A program made the position numbers and the translations under genes. From a virus, in IMG/VR virus record IMGVR_UViG_3300007542_000102, positions 1-31,048 of that record: a stretch of 31,048 bases of DNA. One strand, given 5' to 3'. Every line of letters starts with the position of its first letter. Within the stretch, counting starts at the first letter, position 1. Positions 22,160 through 31,048 of the stretch are shown here, in pieces. The notes below the pieces were generated by a model, which saw only the letters and a program-made list of their open reading frames with translations, searched no databases and was not told where the DNA came from.

Positions 22160-25100
22160 ATGCCGATTATGCTCCAGTCAAACCACGCCCTCTTCTTTGA
22201 TGGCGTGAGCGACGGAGTCATCATCCCGCAAGGTGTCTTCAGTAAATTGGGCCGAGACACTGCTGACGGCGACCGTAGCGCTTCGGACATCATCAGCACC
22301 TCTTCTCAAGGTGCACGGGTAGCCAGCGCTATCAGCGACGCTCTTGGCGGTCAAATTGCTATTGAAGCGTGGGTCACGCCTGACTGTGGCGGCGTCGTGT
22401 TGTCCAAGGACAAGCAGTTCCAACTCAGCATCGGCAGCGTTGACACGCCCGGCCCCGCCGTGTTTGAGGTCAACATCATCAGTGAGGGTGGTGTGCGCAA
22501 GGTTATCCTCAGCACCGCTACGACGCTCACCACGGGCTACGACGGCACCGTCTACCCCAGCACAACCTACGGTGGCTTTGAGGACTCCTACAACCGCTTC
22601 GACGCCGCCAAGGACGATGCGACAAACCTCAACATCAATCAGCGACCACTCATTCATATCGTCGCTGCTGTCACCAACGGGGCGGCTGTGCTCTACATCA
22701 ACGGCGAACTTATGGCTCGTGAAGCCATTCCCGGCAACTACACATTACCTGAATCGGACGAACATGTCTACATTGGTGGCTCAGGAGGTCAGTTTCGTGG
22801 CGTCATTGAAAACATCCACATCTCAGCGGTATTCAGTAACGAGATGGTAACTCGCAACGCTGCATTGGTCGGTGAAGATACGCTGGCGTTGTTTCGCTTT
22901 GAGGAGCCGATTGACCCCATCGAAGGCACCTTTACCATCAACTCCATCTCAGCAGACAGCAATCTTTCGGCTATCAACATCAGCACAAGCGATGCTGCTT
23001 TATTAGCGAGTAAATTGACGGGAACCGCAGTCACAGCAGGAATTATTGACTTCACTTCGTCGCCCTACTCCTCCGGCAACTATGCGGTGGTCGATTACAA
23101 AACCACGCCGGGCACCAAACAAACACACGCTGTGCCCCATGTTCCTTACAATCTCCTCATCAATCCGGGGGCTATCCGACGAGAGAGTGAAAAACCAAAT
23201 CAGTCTCCTCCTGAGCGTGTTCGACTCCACCGTATCAATGTCGATACGGGAGCGATACTCGTCAGCAGCGTCCATCTTGACTTCGGCAGTTCCACCAACG
23301 GAGATGGGCTACGCCCTGTATTACACACTCGCAGCGCTGCAACTGGTGATAACTACTTCGTGGTGGTTGCTGCAGACCTTCTCCTTGACAATGGAACGGG
23401 TCGTCCTTATCAACCACCTCACCTCGCATCGCAACTGATTGACCGCACGGGTCAAATGGTGCTTGACGAGAGTGACTTGGAGCAGCACGGCATTGTCTTC
23501 TCCAGTCGTATGGCGACGACAAGCAACGACCCCAACAACCCCTTCGCCGTTGTTTGGCCCAGCACCCTCAACGAGTCTTTCCAAATCGGTCACTCAGGTC
23601 GGCACACGCTCAACCATGTCATCGGCCACCACTACTTGCGCAACATGCCTCGGGCCAACGAAGAGATTCTTGACCAGCAAGTGGGCAACGCCGACATCGT
23701 TGAACTCCTCTATGACGAAGGCGCAAAAGGCATTGAGAAGCAATTCCCCATCAACAGTCGTGTTGACTATTACCGTGACATCGCTCAATCCCGTATTGTC
23801 AATGTTGTGTCCACCAGCACCGTTCACGAAGCGGTTGACAACGGCCTTACCGGTGCCTCACGCCGCTTGATTGCGATTGGTGGTGCTGGGTCCACCACCT
23901 TCGACCCTATGCCTTTCGTGCTCAAAGGGCCGGTGCCTCAAAAGGTGAGTGAAGTTGACGCCAACATGCGAAAGCATCACTTGCGTCCTTCAGCCACCAG
24001 CAGAGTCGCCATCCTTGAAGTGGACTTGTCGTCCTACGGGATGGCCCCTTTCGTCGAGATTCACTACAACGCTATCGACTTCACCGGAGTCAGTATGAAC
24101 AAGACGGCTCCGATGCTTATGGTCGAGAAGACTGTGCCTGCTTCTAACCTTCTGCTTAGCACAGGACCGGACTTCTATGTCATCGACGCTATTGAAGCAG
24201 CATTGGGCTCAGCCACGATTCATGCTCCCGGCGGCATTCTTGAAGTCGCTGATGCTCATGAAGGAGGCTACGCTCAAGCCTCGTTTTCGCACGCCCTCGT
24301 GGGTGATAACAGCGAGGGCTACGAAAGCGACGACGAACTGGACGAGCGTTACACACCGCAAAATTATGCGACAGTGCGTGATGAACCTCGTCGCCCTCCG
24401 CAAAACATTTCCGCTTCACACACGACAAAGACGGCTCACGAGTCCGTGTTTCATCACATCATCGTTGAGGCAAATGCGGCGGAAGACTTCGTCCCCCCAG
24501 TGCGCTCGCCGGGCGAAGAGATTGCGTCACCGAGCGCCGGTGAGTTTGACATCGGTATCGCTGCTTCAAGCGGCCCCGTGCATGAAATGTTTGACATCGT
24601 TGACAACCACGCTGTCGCTTTGCCGACCATCGCTCAGCGTATCTTCGTGCAACCGTCTGACCGTCGTCGAACTGCTCAGTTGCGGCACATCAAAACAGAG
24701 AGTAGTCATGGTAAAGACGCTCACTACGCTACCGTTATGTTTCTTATGACTCGTGCACGCTTGCGCAGCGTCGCTGAAGAAGAGTCTGACGACGGAGGCT
24801 CTCGTTACACCAAGGTGCGTTGTGTGGGCCTTAACTCGGCCGCTGTTGAGCGGAGCGTCGACGAGATTGGCTCAGGTAGTCCTGATTCGCATGTCGTGAA
24901 GGAGATTGACCCAAACGCTCCTGTTGTGTCCGTGACGCTTGGTGGTGTAGGTCAGGGTGCCTACGACACCAATCCGTCTTTTGACCCGAGTGCTCTTTCG
25001 AGGCTGCCTTATAACACTCGACGAGGCTTCTCATGTTTTGCTACTTCGATTCGTGTTGACCGCAACATAACTGCGGCCGACCGAGTGCAATTTATCGAAG

Positions 25101-28100
25101 TCCGAGCACTCAACAACGGTTCAGATGACCTCAAAGCATGGGGAACCTATCCCTTCCCCAAAAGGGGGCGACTTTACCTCAAGACTGGTGCAAGCGCCGA
25201 ATACACCAGCAAGAACGGCGTGGGCTTCTTTTTTACTGACGCCACCGTAGGTAGCGGGCGCTTCGTTTTGCCTGACGGGTCCGAGGTCGCTAACTTCTAC
25301 GAATGGGCCGATGCGTCCGGTCTAAGTGCCGAAGCAGGTGCTGTAGCGAGCGGCAGTGCTGGCTCTTTCTCTCTTGGTGAAATTATCCTTGGTGACGGTA
25401 ACTTCTACATGGAAAACGCAGCATCTGACGGCACCACTGTCAACGACCGTATGTTCCAATCCATGGACACCGTAACCCACGATTATCAATTAGGCACTCA
25501 GTTCGCCAGCACTCGTGCGCTTGTTGAAATCCCACTCTTCAACGAACAGTTCTTTGAAAACGCCGCTGAAGGTATTTTCCCCGGTCCTGATAACTCACTG
25601 AAGTTGCATCTCGACCCAACCATGACAGCACACACATGGAACCCCTCACCGGTCGGGCGTCGCTACCCTGAGGTATCTCCCGCTGACCGGACGGCCCACG
25701 CCGCTTATGCCTATGCTCTTTCACAAAGTGAACATACCCGCAGTGCGTCAATTCAACACAGAGCAGAAGTCGTCAGTGGTTTCTACCGACTCTATGTGAG
25801 CAACCCCGACATCTTCCCCGCTGCTAACATCAACAAGGTGGTCGGCTCTGAGCCTGACTACTTCTATGTCGAGGAAGTGCAACGCCATCAACGCGCTTTC
25901 TTACCCAGCGGCGATTGGATTATTTACGAGAACGACCCTGCTGCTGACGGTTATTTGGAGTTTGAAGATGAACCTTGGGCCTACTCTGAAAACTTCTTGC
26001 GACTGCATGAGCCGGGCATGATGCTTCTCGTCGGTGGTTTCTACCAATCTGAATCGTTGGTGCCGCTTGAAGGTAGCCCTCTCTCTCCGTCGTCCGCCAT
26101 TGAGCGACGCAGCGAATACTACCATGACTCGGCCAGCGTTAAGACGCAGGGTGGGAATGTCGATTATGGTCTGCGTCAGTATGTCAGTGCTGTTGAGTTC
26201 AAAGCAGGGCCGACTACAAACCCTCACGCTCCTCGTGTCTTCAGCGGGCGTGCACGGGGCTCGGTGCTTGGTGTTACTCCTATCATGAACGGTAGCACTT
26301 TCACCGGGCTCGCAGTCATCTCTTTGTCTGAAGAAGACGCTGACCTCTTTCCAAACATCTCACCTACGCTCGACTCAAACGGTAACATCGTCTACGAGAC
26401 AGGAGATTACCACTACGGCCTTGAGACATTTTCACCTGACGGCACCACTCGTCGCTTCATCTACTGGGGTGACGCCTCGGCGACTTTCGCTGCATTGAGT
26501 GGTAGTCCAACCAGCCCCGAGCAATTCCGCAACTCCATCCTTGTTGAAGACATTTTCAACAAGGGCGGTGCTCTACCCAACTACCTCGACCGAACACAGC
26601 CTGAGTTTATTCTTGACCAAGATGCTCTACTCACCCGCCGTGGTTTTGACCTCGGTTATTCTATCGACCGCTTTAGTCGTGCGCTTGAAGACAATCTCAA
26701 CATTAGTGATACTTACCGACCGCCTACCGGTCGACATCCTTGGATTATCAGAGCCACGCCTACTCCAACTCCCGTTAGCATCACCGTAACCAACCCGACA
26801 CACAACGGTCTACTGCAAGCCAACACGACCGGGTTGGATGTGCAGGTGGGTGATGAGGTCTATGTTGAGCGTTATGTCATCGCTACGGGTAAAACAGAGA
26901 GCGTGCTCTACCTCGGTCGAGTTCAACTCATTGACGAGGGTCAGGCTCAAGCCATACCGACCACGGACACAATTATTACGCTGGACGGCTCAATGCTGCC
27001 CGATGTCTTGATTGACTTGCAGAATATCGCTGCTGACGCTGCTTTGACGGCTTACTTGCGAGTGGGTTGTCACAATGTCATGAAGAACGATGATGAGGCC
27101 ATTCTCAATCGCTCGTGGCTTTTCCCTTACGCCCAAGGTGGTTTGCGTCACGGTGATACGGTGTGGGCTAACATGACTTACAACAATCCGCACGCTATTG
27201 AAGGACTCTTCGCGAAGAGTCGTGGAGTCTTCAACGAGGGTTTGGTGTGGAATGAGTTCAACGGCGGCCAAGGTGCTCTCAGTGGCGAGGCTCGCGATAG
27301 TCTACCGCTTGAAAACTTCCTCATCGGCAACACTTGTCGTGAAACGGCCATCAACTACGCTCAGCATGTCAATAAGACCATCGAGGTCAACTACGCTGAA
27401 CTGGGTATCAGCAATCCGCCAGTAGTTGCTTATCTCGACCCCATGCTCAACGGTGATGACCACGCTCGTGTCCTTCTCTACGATGTCGCTCACGACCGTG
27501 AGTTCGTCGCATTCCAAGACCTTCACATGCAGGTTCAAACCAGCGCCAAGGCAACTGAAATCGGGTTCCAACGGCACACCACGGCGCAGAACATCGTTGA
27601 CGGTAGCGACCAAATTGACCTTGGTAAATACGGCATTGAGTATAATGGCGCTGGACAGCACGGCTACATCACTCAAATTGACACGGCTGCCGGTTATCCC
27701 AGTCAGAACAAGTTCGTCCGCAACACTACTCGCTCTCGTTTCATGGAGAGTGCTTATGCTCATGACCTCGCTAACCACTATGCTGCGAGCGTCATGAAAT
27801 CACCTATCACGGGTAAAGTCACTGCTCTCACTCCTTACTATAGTAGCGGTGCAAACGGTTCAGGTTACACGGCTGGAACCAAGGCAACGACCACGACGGG
27901 CACCGGTGCTGGGCTTACCGTCACCATTACAGTGAGCGGCGGGGCGATTGCTACAGCGGTGATTGCATCTGCCGGGACAGGTTATCAGCACAACGATGTC
28001 ATCACCGTGAGCGGCGGCACAAGCGGTAGGTTCCGCGTGAGCGTCGCTCCTTCGGGCACTTCAACCCACCTCACGGCACTTGACCGCATCACGCAGTATG

Positions 28101-31048
28101 GGAAGGCACACGGACACATGGTGCACACGGGTTATTACACCGGCGGTCCGTTTAGCGAGCGGTCGATTGGCGACAGCATTCAGCCTCGAACCAACGACGC
28201 TACAGTCATCCCCTACTGGGCTAATGAGGCACACACTTACACTCGCAAGGTTCGCTCCAACCTCGACCGCTTTATCGTCGCTTTAACGCTACATCGTGAG
28301 GAGAAGGCAGGGGCCACGACCCGTGACCCATCTACCCTGTTCGATACACCCGACGGCACTCGTGTTGTCCCTGCCTTCCTTGCTCTGCGTGGTATTCGCT
28401 CAGGTGCTCTTGACCTGTCTTCGCACGACGAGCAGCGTTTGCAGCATCTTAAGCACTGGACTGAAATGGACTTCACCCGTCGTCTTACCATTGACTGCGG
28501 TGAAGTCGCTACTCGTGACGGTGTCACCGACATTGAGGCTGCTGCTCGTGAAGTAGTGCGAATTATTAACCAAGCAGGGGCCAAGAACGCCCGCACCAAT
28601 CTTACCAACGGTGAGACGGGCTCTGCTTTCGACCCTGCCGTGTGGTGGGACTCAGACAAGGCGTTCAGCACGCAAGACCAAGGCAGTCACATGGGTTACT
28701 TCCGTGCTCATCTTGGCCGTGTCGTGCAAGACACCAAGGGACGAGAAGGTTTCTCCGTGGTCATTCACAGCACCGTGCCCGGTGCTACCGGTCGCAACTT
28801 TGCTGTGTGGCTTGACAACGCTCGGGGTCAATCGGCTTACCAACCTGAGTTCTTGATTGGTCACGGTGGTCGCTTCAGGACTTTTTGGTGTCAACCTGAT
28901 GAACTCAGTGGCGAGAACATGCACCCAGCGCCAATGCCTCTAAACAAGCACGGGCGACCCTTTGCACCGATTACTTCGCTGCGTCAATACACCCTGCCCG
29001 ATGCTTCATCTGCTGATGTCAAGTCCACCGGTGACTTTGCTCAGCGTGGTGATGAATCCTCGGACCCGGTTATGCGAGCCATGTCGATGGTGACGGGCTC
29101 CGGCCAGTCCTTCAACACCGTCAACACGGAATCGTTGGAGGCTGAAGGCTACATTACCAACTACACCGAAGGGCTCCGCACAGGTTCGCAGGCTACCGGT
29201 CGTGTGAACTTTGGCGGTCTTGTTGCTGCCGGAATCCCCGGATTCGCACCCGATGCCGGGAAGTGGGGCTTTGGTCGCAAGGGTGACAAGCGCTTCGATA
29301 AGCGATATGGTGATATTCAGAACACATCGGGCGACACTCTCCCGGTGACCTACACGGGTCATGTGCCTGCTTCTCAAATCTCACACGACGCTATCGGTGA
29401 TTCGCCACTCTACGGGTTTCAATTCATTGACCACCTTGGTAGGCGTCATGGTATTCGCATCGTCTACCGAGCGATTAACAACAACTTCACACTGGATGAA
29501 ACGCAACTGCCTGACACGCTTGAGGATGAAATTGTCATCTACATTGACGACCGAGATGTCGGGCAGGGCGGCTTGACCATCGGTCGCCACATGCGTGGAT
29601 TGGGTGACGCTACTGGTCGTTTCGGTGCAAATCCGAGCAACGCTACGCTGATTGGTTGGGAAGGTAACCGGTGGAACGGTGTTCCGAGTGTCAACGCAGC
29701 CTACGACTGCAAGGCCACTTACGACAGTTCAGCCAAGACGCTGACCTTGGAGATGACCGACCCTTACAACAACTGTCCTCACTTCGATGTGCTGGGTTAC
29801 ATGGGCTTTCCAATTGAAGATGGCGTCATTCAGGTATCAGACCCCTTCAACGCAGCCACCGCTGTTGGCTCATGGGGTCACATGTTTTCCTACACGAGTC
29901 GCACCCGTAACGATAACACAGGCCCCCACATTTTTTATGGCGTCGAAGGCACCGAGTTCATGACTTCACACACTTTCGCTACGGCTTCGACCGTTACCGT
30001 CGGTGCTAAGCGTTTTGGCCTCAACACGACAAGCATTCGTGCATTGGTGTCGTCTTGCGCTAATTGGACCACATTGGTCACCGACGAACTGTTGGCGGCA
30101 GTGGTCACGACGGCCATCAACCTACCGAATCCAAACATTGAGGAGGGTGTGCCGTTTGATTGCACTGAGTTTTTCGCTGCTGATGGACGCACTCTCGGTC
30201 AATGGGGCGTGGCTGAAGATGCTATTCGCATTCGTGCTTACAACACGGCCCGTAAAGTGCGACCAATCTCTGACTTTTTCACCGCCACGCTACATCGTGA
30301 CATGGCGATTCAAGCCGCCCATGTTGAGCACGGGGATGTGCAGTTTGTCAAGATGACCAAGGATGGTGTGACCCTGCCCAGTTCCAACAACCGGGCAGCC
30401 ACCGATGCTCAAATTGATGCTGGCTTAAGAGCAGAGTGTGGCTACATTCCCTACACTGTCGTGCAAGTGAGCACCAAGGGGCGCGGCTCTAACGCCAACA
30501 CTGCCTCACCGGTTCTCGTCGACTCAAGCAACGAACCTGTTGACACGGAAGTGTGGGAACAAAATCTCAACGGTCAACGCTTTACTGCTTACTCAGGCGA
30601 CCACATCCTACCAATGGTCAACAACCCAACTCTTGAAACCGATGCAAACGACTCTTACATCAACTCACCTAAGTTCCCTGAAGTGGGGTTGGCTGCCGGT
30701 AGCGGTAAGCCATGGCACTTCTTCCGACCTGCTGGTAACGAAGGAGACACCATCAGCAGCCTTGCGAAAGTTGCGTCCTTTAGCAGTCAATCCGAGGTCT
30801 ATTTTGGAAACTTCTCTTCCGCTCTCGCAACTACTGTCAACGGTGGAACAGCGTCTTCCGGTTTTACTTCACTTGACCACATCTTGATTGATGAAGCAAC
30901 ATTGACTGGAACTCCACCCGACGCCAAACCGTCCACCGACCCAACCATTCAGCGCTACGGTGCGCTGCGAGCCTTCAGGACTGCCGGTGTGCGTGTGCTT
31001 GGTAGCCTCCACTCACGGTCGCAAGTGTTCTTCCGTGGGGGTCGGGAC
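22160..31048 (+). CDS. Giant tail-tip/fibre protein with N-terminal LamG domain (3' partial)
   Basis: ATG 22160 with an ideal TTGAGGTGATACG leader; the frame stays open to the last base, at least 2963 codons. Residues about 10-250 form a LamG/concanavalin A-like lectin fold: ALFFDGVSDGVIIPQGVFS, QIAIEAWVTPDCGGVVL, RPLIHIVAAVTNGAAVLYIN, HVYIGGSGGQFRGVIENIHI. Such domains bind carbohydrates. The long middle is mixed beta with many Asp, Asn, Tyr and Trp. Around residues 1893-1966 lies a fibre-type repeat (SGYTAGTKATTTTGTGAG, TAVIASAGTGYQHNDVITVS). No transmembrane segment was noticed and Cys is rare. Placed at the end of the tail genes, it should be the host-contact structure. Codon pattern stays uniform. 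C-terminus lies beyond the window; central fold and any enzyme activity unknown. Confidence 0.85.
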   Translation, partial: MPIMLQSNHALFFDGVSDGVIIPQGVFSKLGRDTADGDRSASDIISTSSQGARVASAISDALGGQIAIEAWVTPDCGGVVLSKDKQFQLSIGSVDTPGPAVFEVNIISEGGVRKVILSTATTLTTGYDGTVYPSTTYGGFEDSYNRFDAAKDDATNLNINQRPLIHIVAAVTNGAAVLYINGELMAREAIPGNYTLPESDEHVYIGGSGGQFRGVIENIHISAVFSNEMVTRNAALVGEDTLALFRFEEPIDPIEGTFTINSISADSNLSAINISTSDAALLASKLTGTAVTAGIIDFTSSPYSSGNYAVVDYKTTPGTKQTHAVPHVPYNLLINPGAIRRESEKPNQSPPERVRLHRINVDTGAILVSSVHLDFGSSTNGDGLRPVLHTRSAATGDNYFVVVAADLLLDNGTGRPYQPPHLASQLIDRTGQMVLDESDLEQHGIVFSSRMATTSNDPNNPFAVVWPSTLNESFQIGHSGRHTLNHVIGHHYLRNMPRANEEILDQQVGNADIVELLYDEGAKGIEKQFPINSRVDYYRDIAQSRIVNVVSTSTVHEAVDNGLTGASRRLIAIGGAGSTTFDPMPFVLKGPVPQKVSEVDANMRKHHLRPSATSRVAILEVDLSSYGMAPFVEIHYNAIDFTGVSMNKTAPMLMVEKTVPASNLLLSTGPDFYVIDAIEAALGSATIHAPGGILEVADAHEGGYAQASFSHALVGDNSEGYESDDELDERYTPQNYATVRDEPRRPPQNISASHTTKTAHESVFHHIIVEANAAEDFVPPVRSPGEEIASPSAGEFDIGIAASSGPVHEMFDIVDNHAVALPTIAQRIFVQPSDRRRTAQLRHIKTESSHGKDAHYATVMFLMTRARLRSVAEEESDDGGSRYTKVRCVGLNSAAVERSVDEIGSGSPDSHVVKEIDPNAPVVSVTLGGVGQGAYDTNPSFDPSALSRLPYNTRRGFSCFATSIRVDRNITAADRVQFIEVRALNNGSDDLKAWGTYPFPKRGRLYLKTGASAEYTSKNGVGFFFTDATVGSGRFVLPDGSEVANFYEWADASGLSAEAGAVASGSAGSFSLGEIILGDGNFYMENAASDGTTVNDRMFQSMDTVTHDYQLGTQFASTRALVEIPLFNEQFFENAAEGIFPGPDNSLKLHLDPTMTAHTWNPSPVGRRYPEVSPADRTAHAAYAYALSQSEHTRSASIQHRAEVVSGFYRLYVSNPDIFPAANINKVVGSEPDYFYVEEVQRHQRAFLPSGDWIIYENDPAADGYLEFEDEPWAYSENFLRLHEPGMMLLVGGFYQSESLVPLEGSPLSPSSAIERRSEYYHDSASVKTQGGNVDYGLRQYVSAVEFKAGPTTNPHAPRVFSGRARGSVLGVTPIMNGSTFTGLAVISLSEEDADLFPNISPTLDSNGNIVYETGDYHYGLETFSPDGTTRRFIYWGDASATFAALSGSPTSPEQFRNSILVEDIFNKGGALPNYLDRTQPEFILDQDALLTRRGFDLGYSIDRFSRALEDNLNISDTYRPPTGRHPWIIRATPTPTPVSITVTNPTHNGLLQANTTGLDVQVGDEVYVERYVIATGKTESVLYLGRVQLIDEGQAQAIPTTDTIITLDGSMLPDVLIDLQNIAADAALTAYLRVGCHNVMKNDDEAILNRSWLFPYAQGGLRHGDTVWANMTYNNPHAIEGLFAKSRGVFNEGLVWNEFNGGQGALSGEARDSLPLENFLIGNTCRETAINYAQHVNKTIEVNYAELGISNPPVVAYLDPMLNGDDHARVLLYDVAHDREFVAFQDLHMQVQTSAKATEIGFQRHTTAQNIVDGSDQIDLGKYGIEYNGAGQHGYITQIDTAAGYPSQNKFVRNTTRSRFMESAYAHDLANHYAASVMKSPITGKVTALTPYYSSGANGSGYTAGTKATTTTGTGAGLTVTITVSGGAIATAVIASAGTGYQHNDVITVSGGTSGRFRVSVAPSGTSTHLTALDRITQYGKAHGHMVHTGYYTGGPFSERSIGDSIQPRTNDATVIPYWANEAHTYTRKVRSNLDRFIVALTLHREEKAGATTRDPSTLFDTPDGTRVVPAFLALRGIRSGALDLSSHDEQRLQHLKHWTEMDFTRRLTIDCGEVATRDGVTDIEAAAREVVRIINQAGAKNARTNLTNGETGSAFDPAVWWDSDKAFSTQDQGSHMGYFRAHLGRVVQDTKGREGFSVVIHSTVPGATGRNFAVWLDNARGQSAYQPEFLIGHGGRFRTFWCQPDELSGENMHPAPMPLNKHGRPFAPITSLRQYTLPDASSADVKSTGDFAQRGDESSDPVMRAMSMVTGSGQSFNTVNTESLEAEGYITNYTEGLRTGSQATGRVNFGGLVAAGIPGFAPDAGKWGFGRKGDKRFDKRYGDIQNTSGDTLPVTYTGHVPASQISHDAIGDSPLYGFQFIDHLGRRHGIRIVYRAINNNFTLDETQLPDTLEDEIVIYIDDRDVGQGGLTIGRHMRGLGDATGRFGANPSNATLIGWEGNRWNGVPSVNAAYDCKATYDSSAKTLTLEMTDPYNNCPHFDVLGYMGFPIEDGVIQVSDPFNAATAVGSWGHMFSYTSRTRNDNTGPHIFYGVEGTEFMTSHTFATASTVTVGAKRFGLNTTSIRALVSSCANWTTLVTDELLAAVVTTAINLPNPNIEEGVPFDCTEFFAADGRTLGQWGVAEDAIRIRAYNTARKVRPISDFFTATLHRDMAIQAAHVEHGDVQFVKMTKDGVTLPSSNNRAATDAQIDAGLRAECGYIPYTVVQVSTKGRGSNANTASPVLVDSSNEPVDTEVWEQNLNGQRFTAYSGDHILPMVNNPTLETDANDSYINSPKFPEVGLAAGSGKPWHFFRPAGNEGDTISSLAKVASFSSQSEVYFGNFSSALATTVNGGTASSGFTSLDHILIDEATLTGTPPDAKPSTDPTIQRYGALRAFRTAGVRVLGSLHSRSQVFFRGGRD

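Noticed and set aside
22344-30887. Series of plus-strand ORFs of 60-190 codons in the +1 frame across the tail region
   Set aside because: All lie in one frame beside a continuously open frame that begins at ATG 22160. They are low-complexity Ser/Thr/Arg shadows without ribosome sites.
1-31048. CRISPR arrays, tRNA genes, insertion sequences, integrase or attachment sites
   Set aside because: No direct-repeat array, cloverleaf, terminal inverted repeat or recombinase motif was noticed; the window is almost wholly coding for virion parts. A covariance-model or repeat search was not possible here.

Overview
This window is one uninterrupted, single-strand (+) virion-structure module of a tailed double-stranded DNA virus (Caudoviricetes type, probably siphovirus-like because it has a tape measure, tail chaperones and a tube-like protein, and no sheath was recognised). 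No replication, lysis, integration, tRNA or host gene was recognised. Genes are tightly packed, mostly overlapping by 1-8 bases or separated by under 50 bases. Starts follow Shine-Dalgarno words that are parts of AAGGAGGTGATC. The host cannot be read from the sequence. Zinc-ribbon structural proteins, a LAGLIDADG domain and a DNA-ligase-like domain would fit an uncultured, possibly marine archaeal virus, but that is a low-confidence inference.

Layout. 1-1369: the end of an unknown gene and a protein with a winged-helix-like region plus a LAGLIDADG homing-endonuclease domain. 1369-4447: portal protein with two zinc knuckles, two small unknown proteins and a Cys-rich protein. 4461-9878: an approximately 1805-residue protein of unknown role whose C-terminal part looks like an ATP-dependent DNA ligase (nucleotidyltransferase plus OB fold) lacking the catalytic lysine. 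9875-11269: HK97-type prohead protease continuous with a scaffold region that seems to have its own internal start. 11309-12481: HK97-fold major capsid protein. 12513-14055: five small head or connector proteins (beta-rich, SAP/HeH-like, zinc ribbon). 14055-16440: head-tail adaptor and neck or tail-terminator candidates. 16451-18430: large tube-like major tail protein. 18442-19578: an acidic SAP-domain protein and two tail assembly chaperone candidates, the last pair in a -1 frame relation. 19578-22150: short tape measure and a tail protein. 22160-31048: a giant tail-tip or fibre protein, open to the end of the window (at least 2963 codons), starting with a LamG/concanavalin-like domain.

Working together: the portal nucleates a scaffold-driven procapsid; the protease removes the scaffold; the capsid protein and small proteins finish the head; adaptor and terminator proteins join it to a tail built from the tube protein on the tape measure; and the giant protein is placed for host binding. 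The points most worth checking are the apparently dead ligase-like domain in the head module, the scaffold start nested in the protease ORF with a leader like that of the capsid gene, a motif shared between the scaffold and a small portal-proximal protein, the zinc knuckles in the portal, and the giant lectin-headed tail protein.
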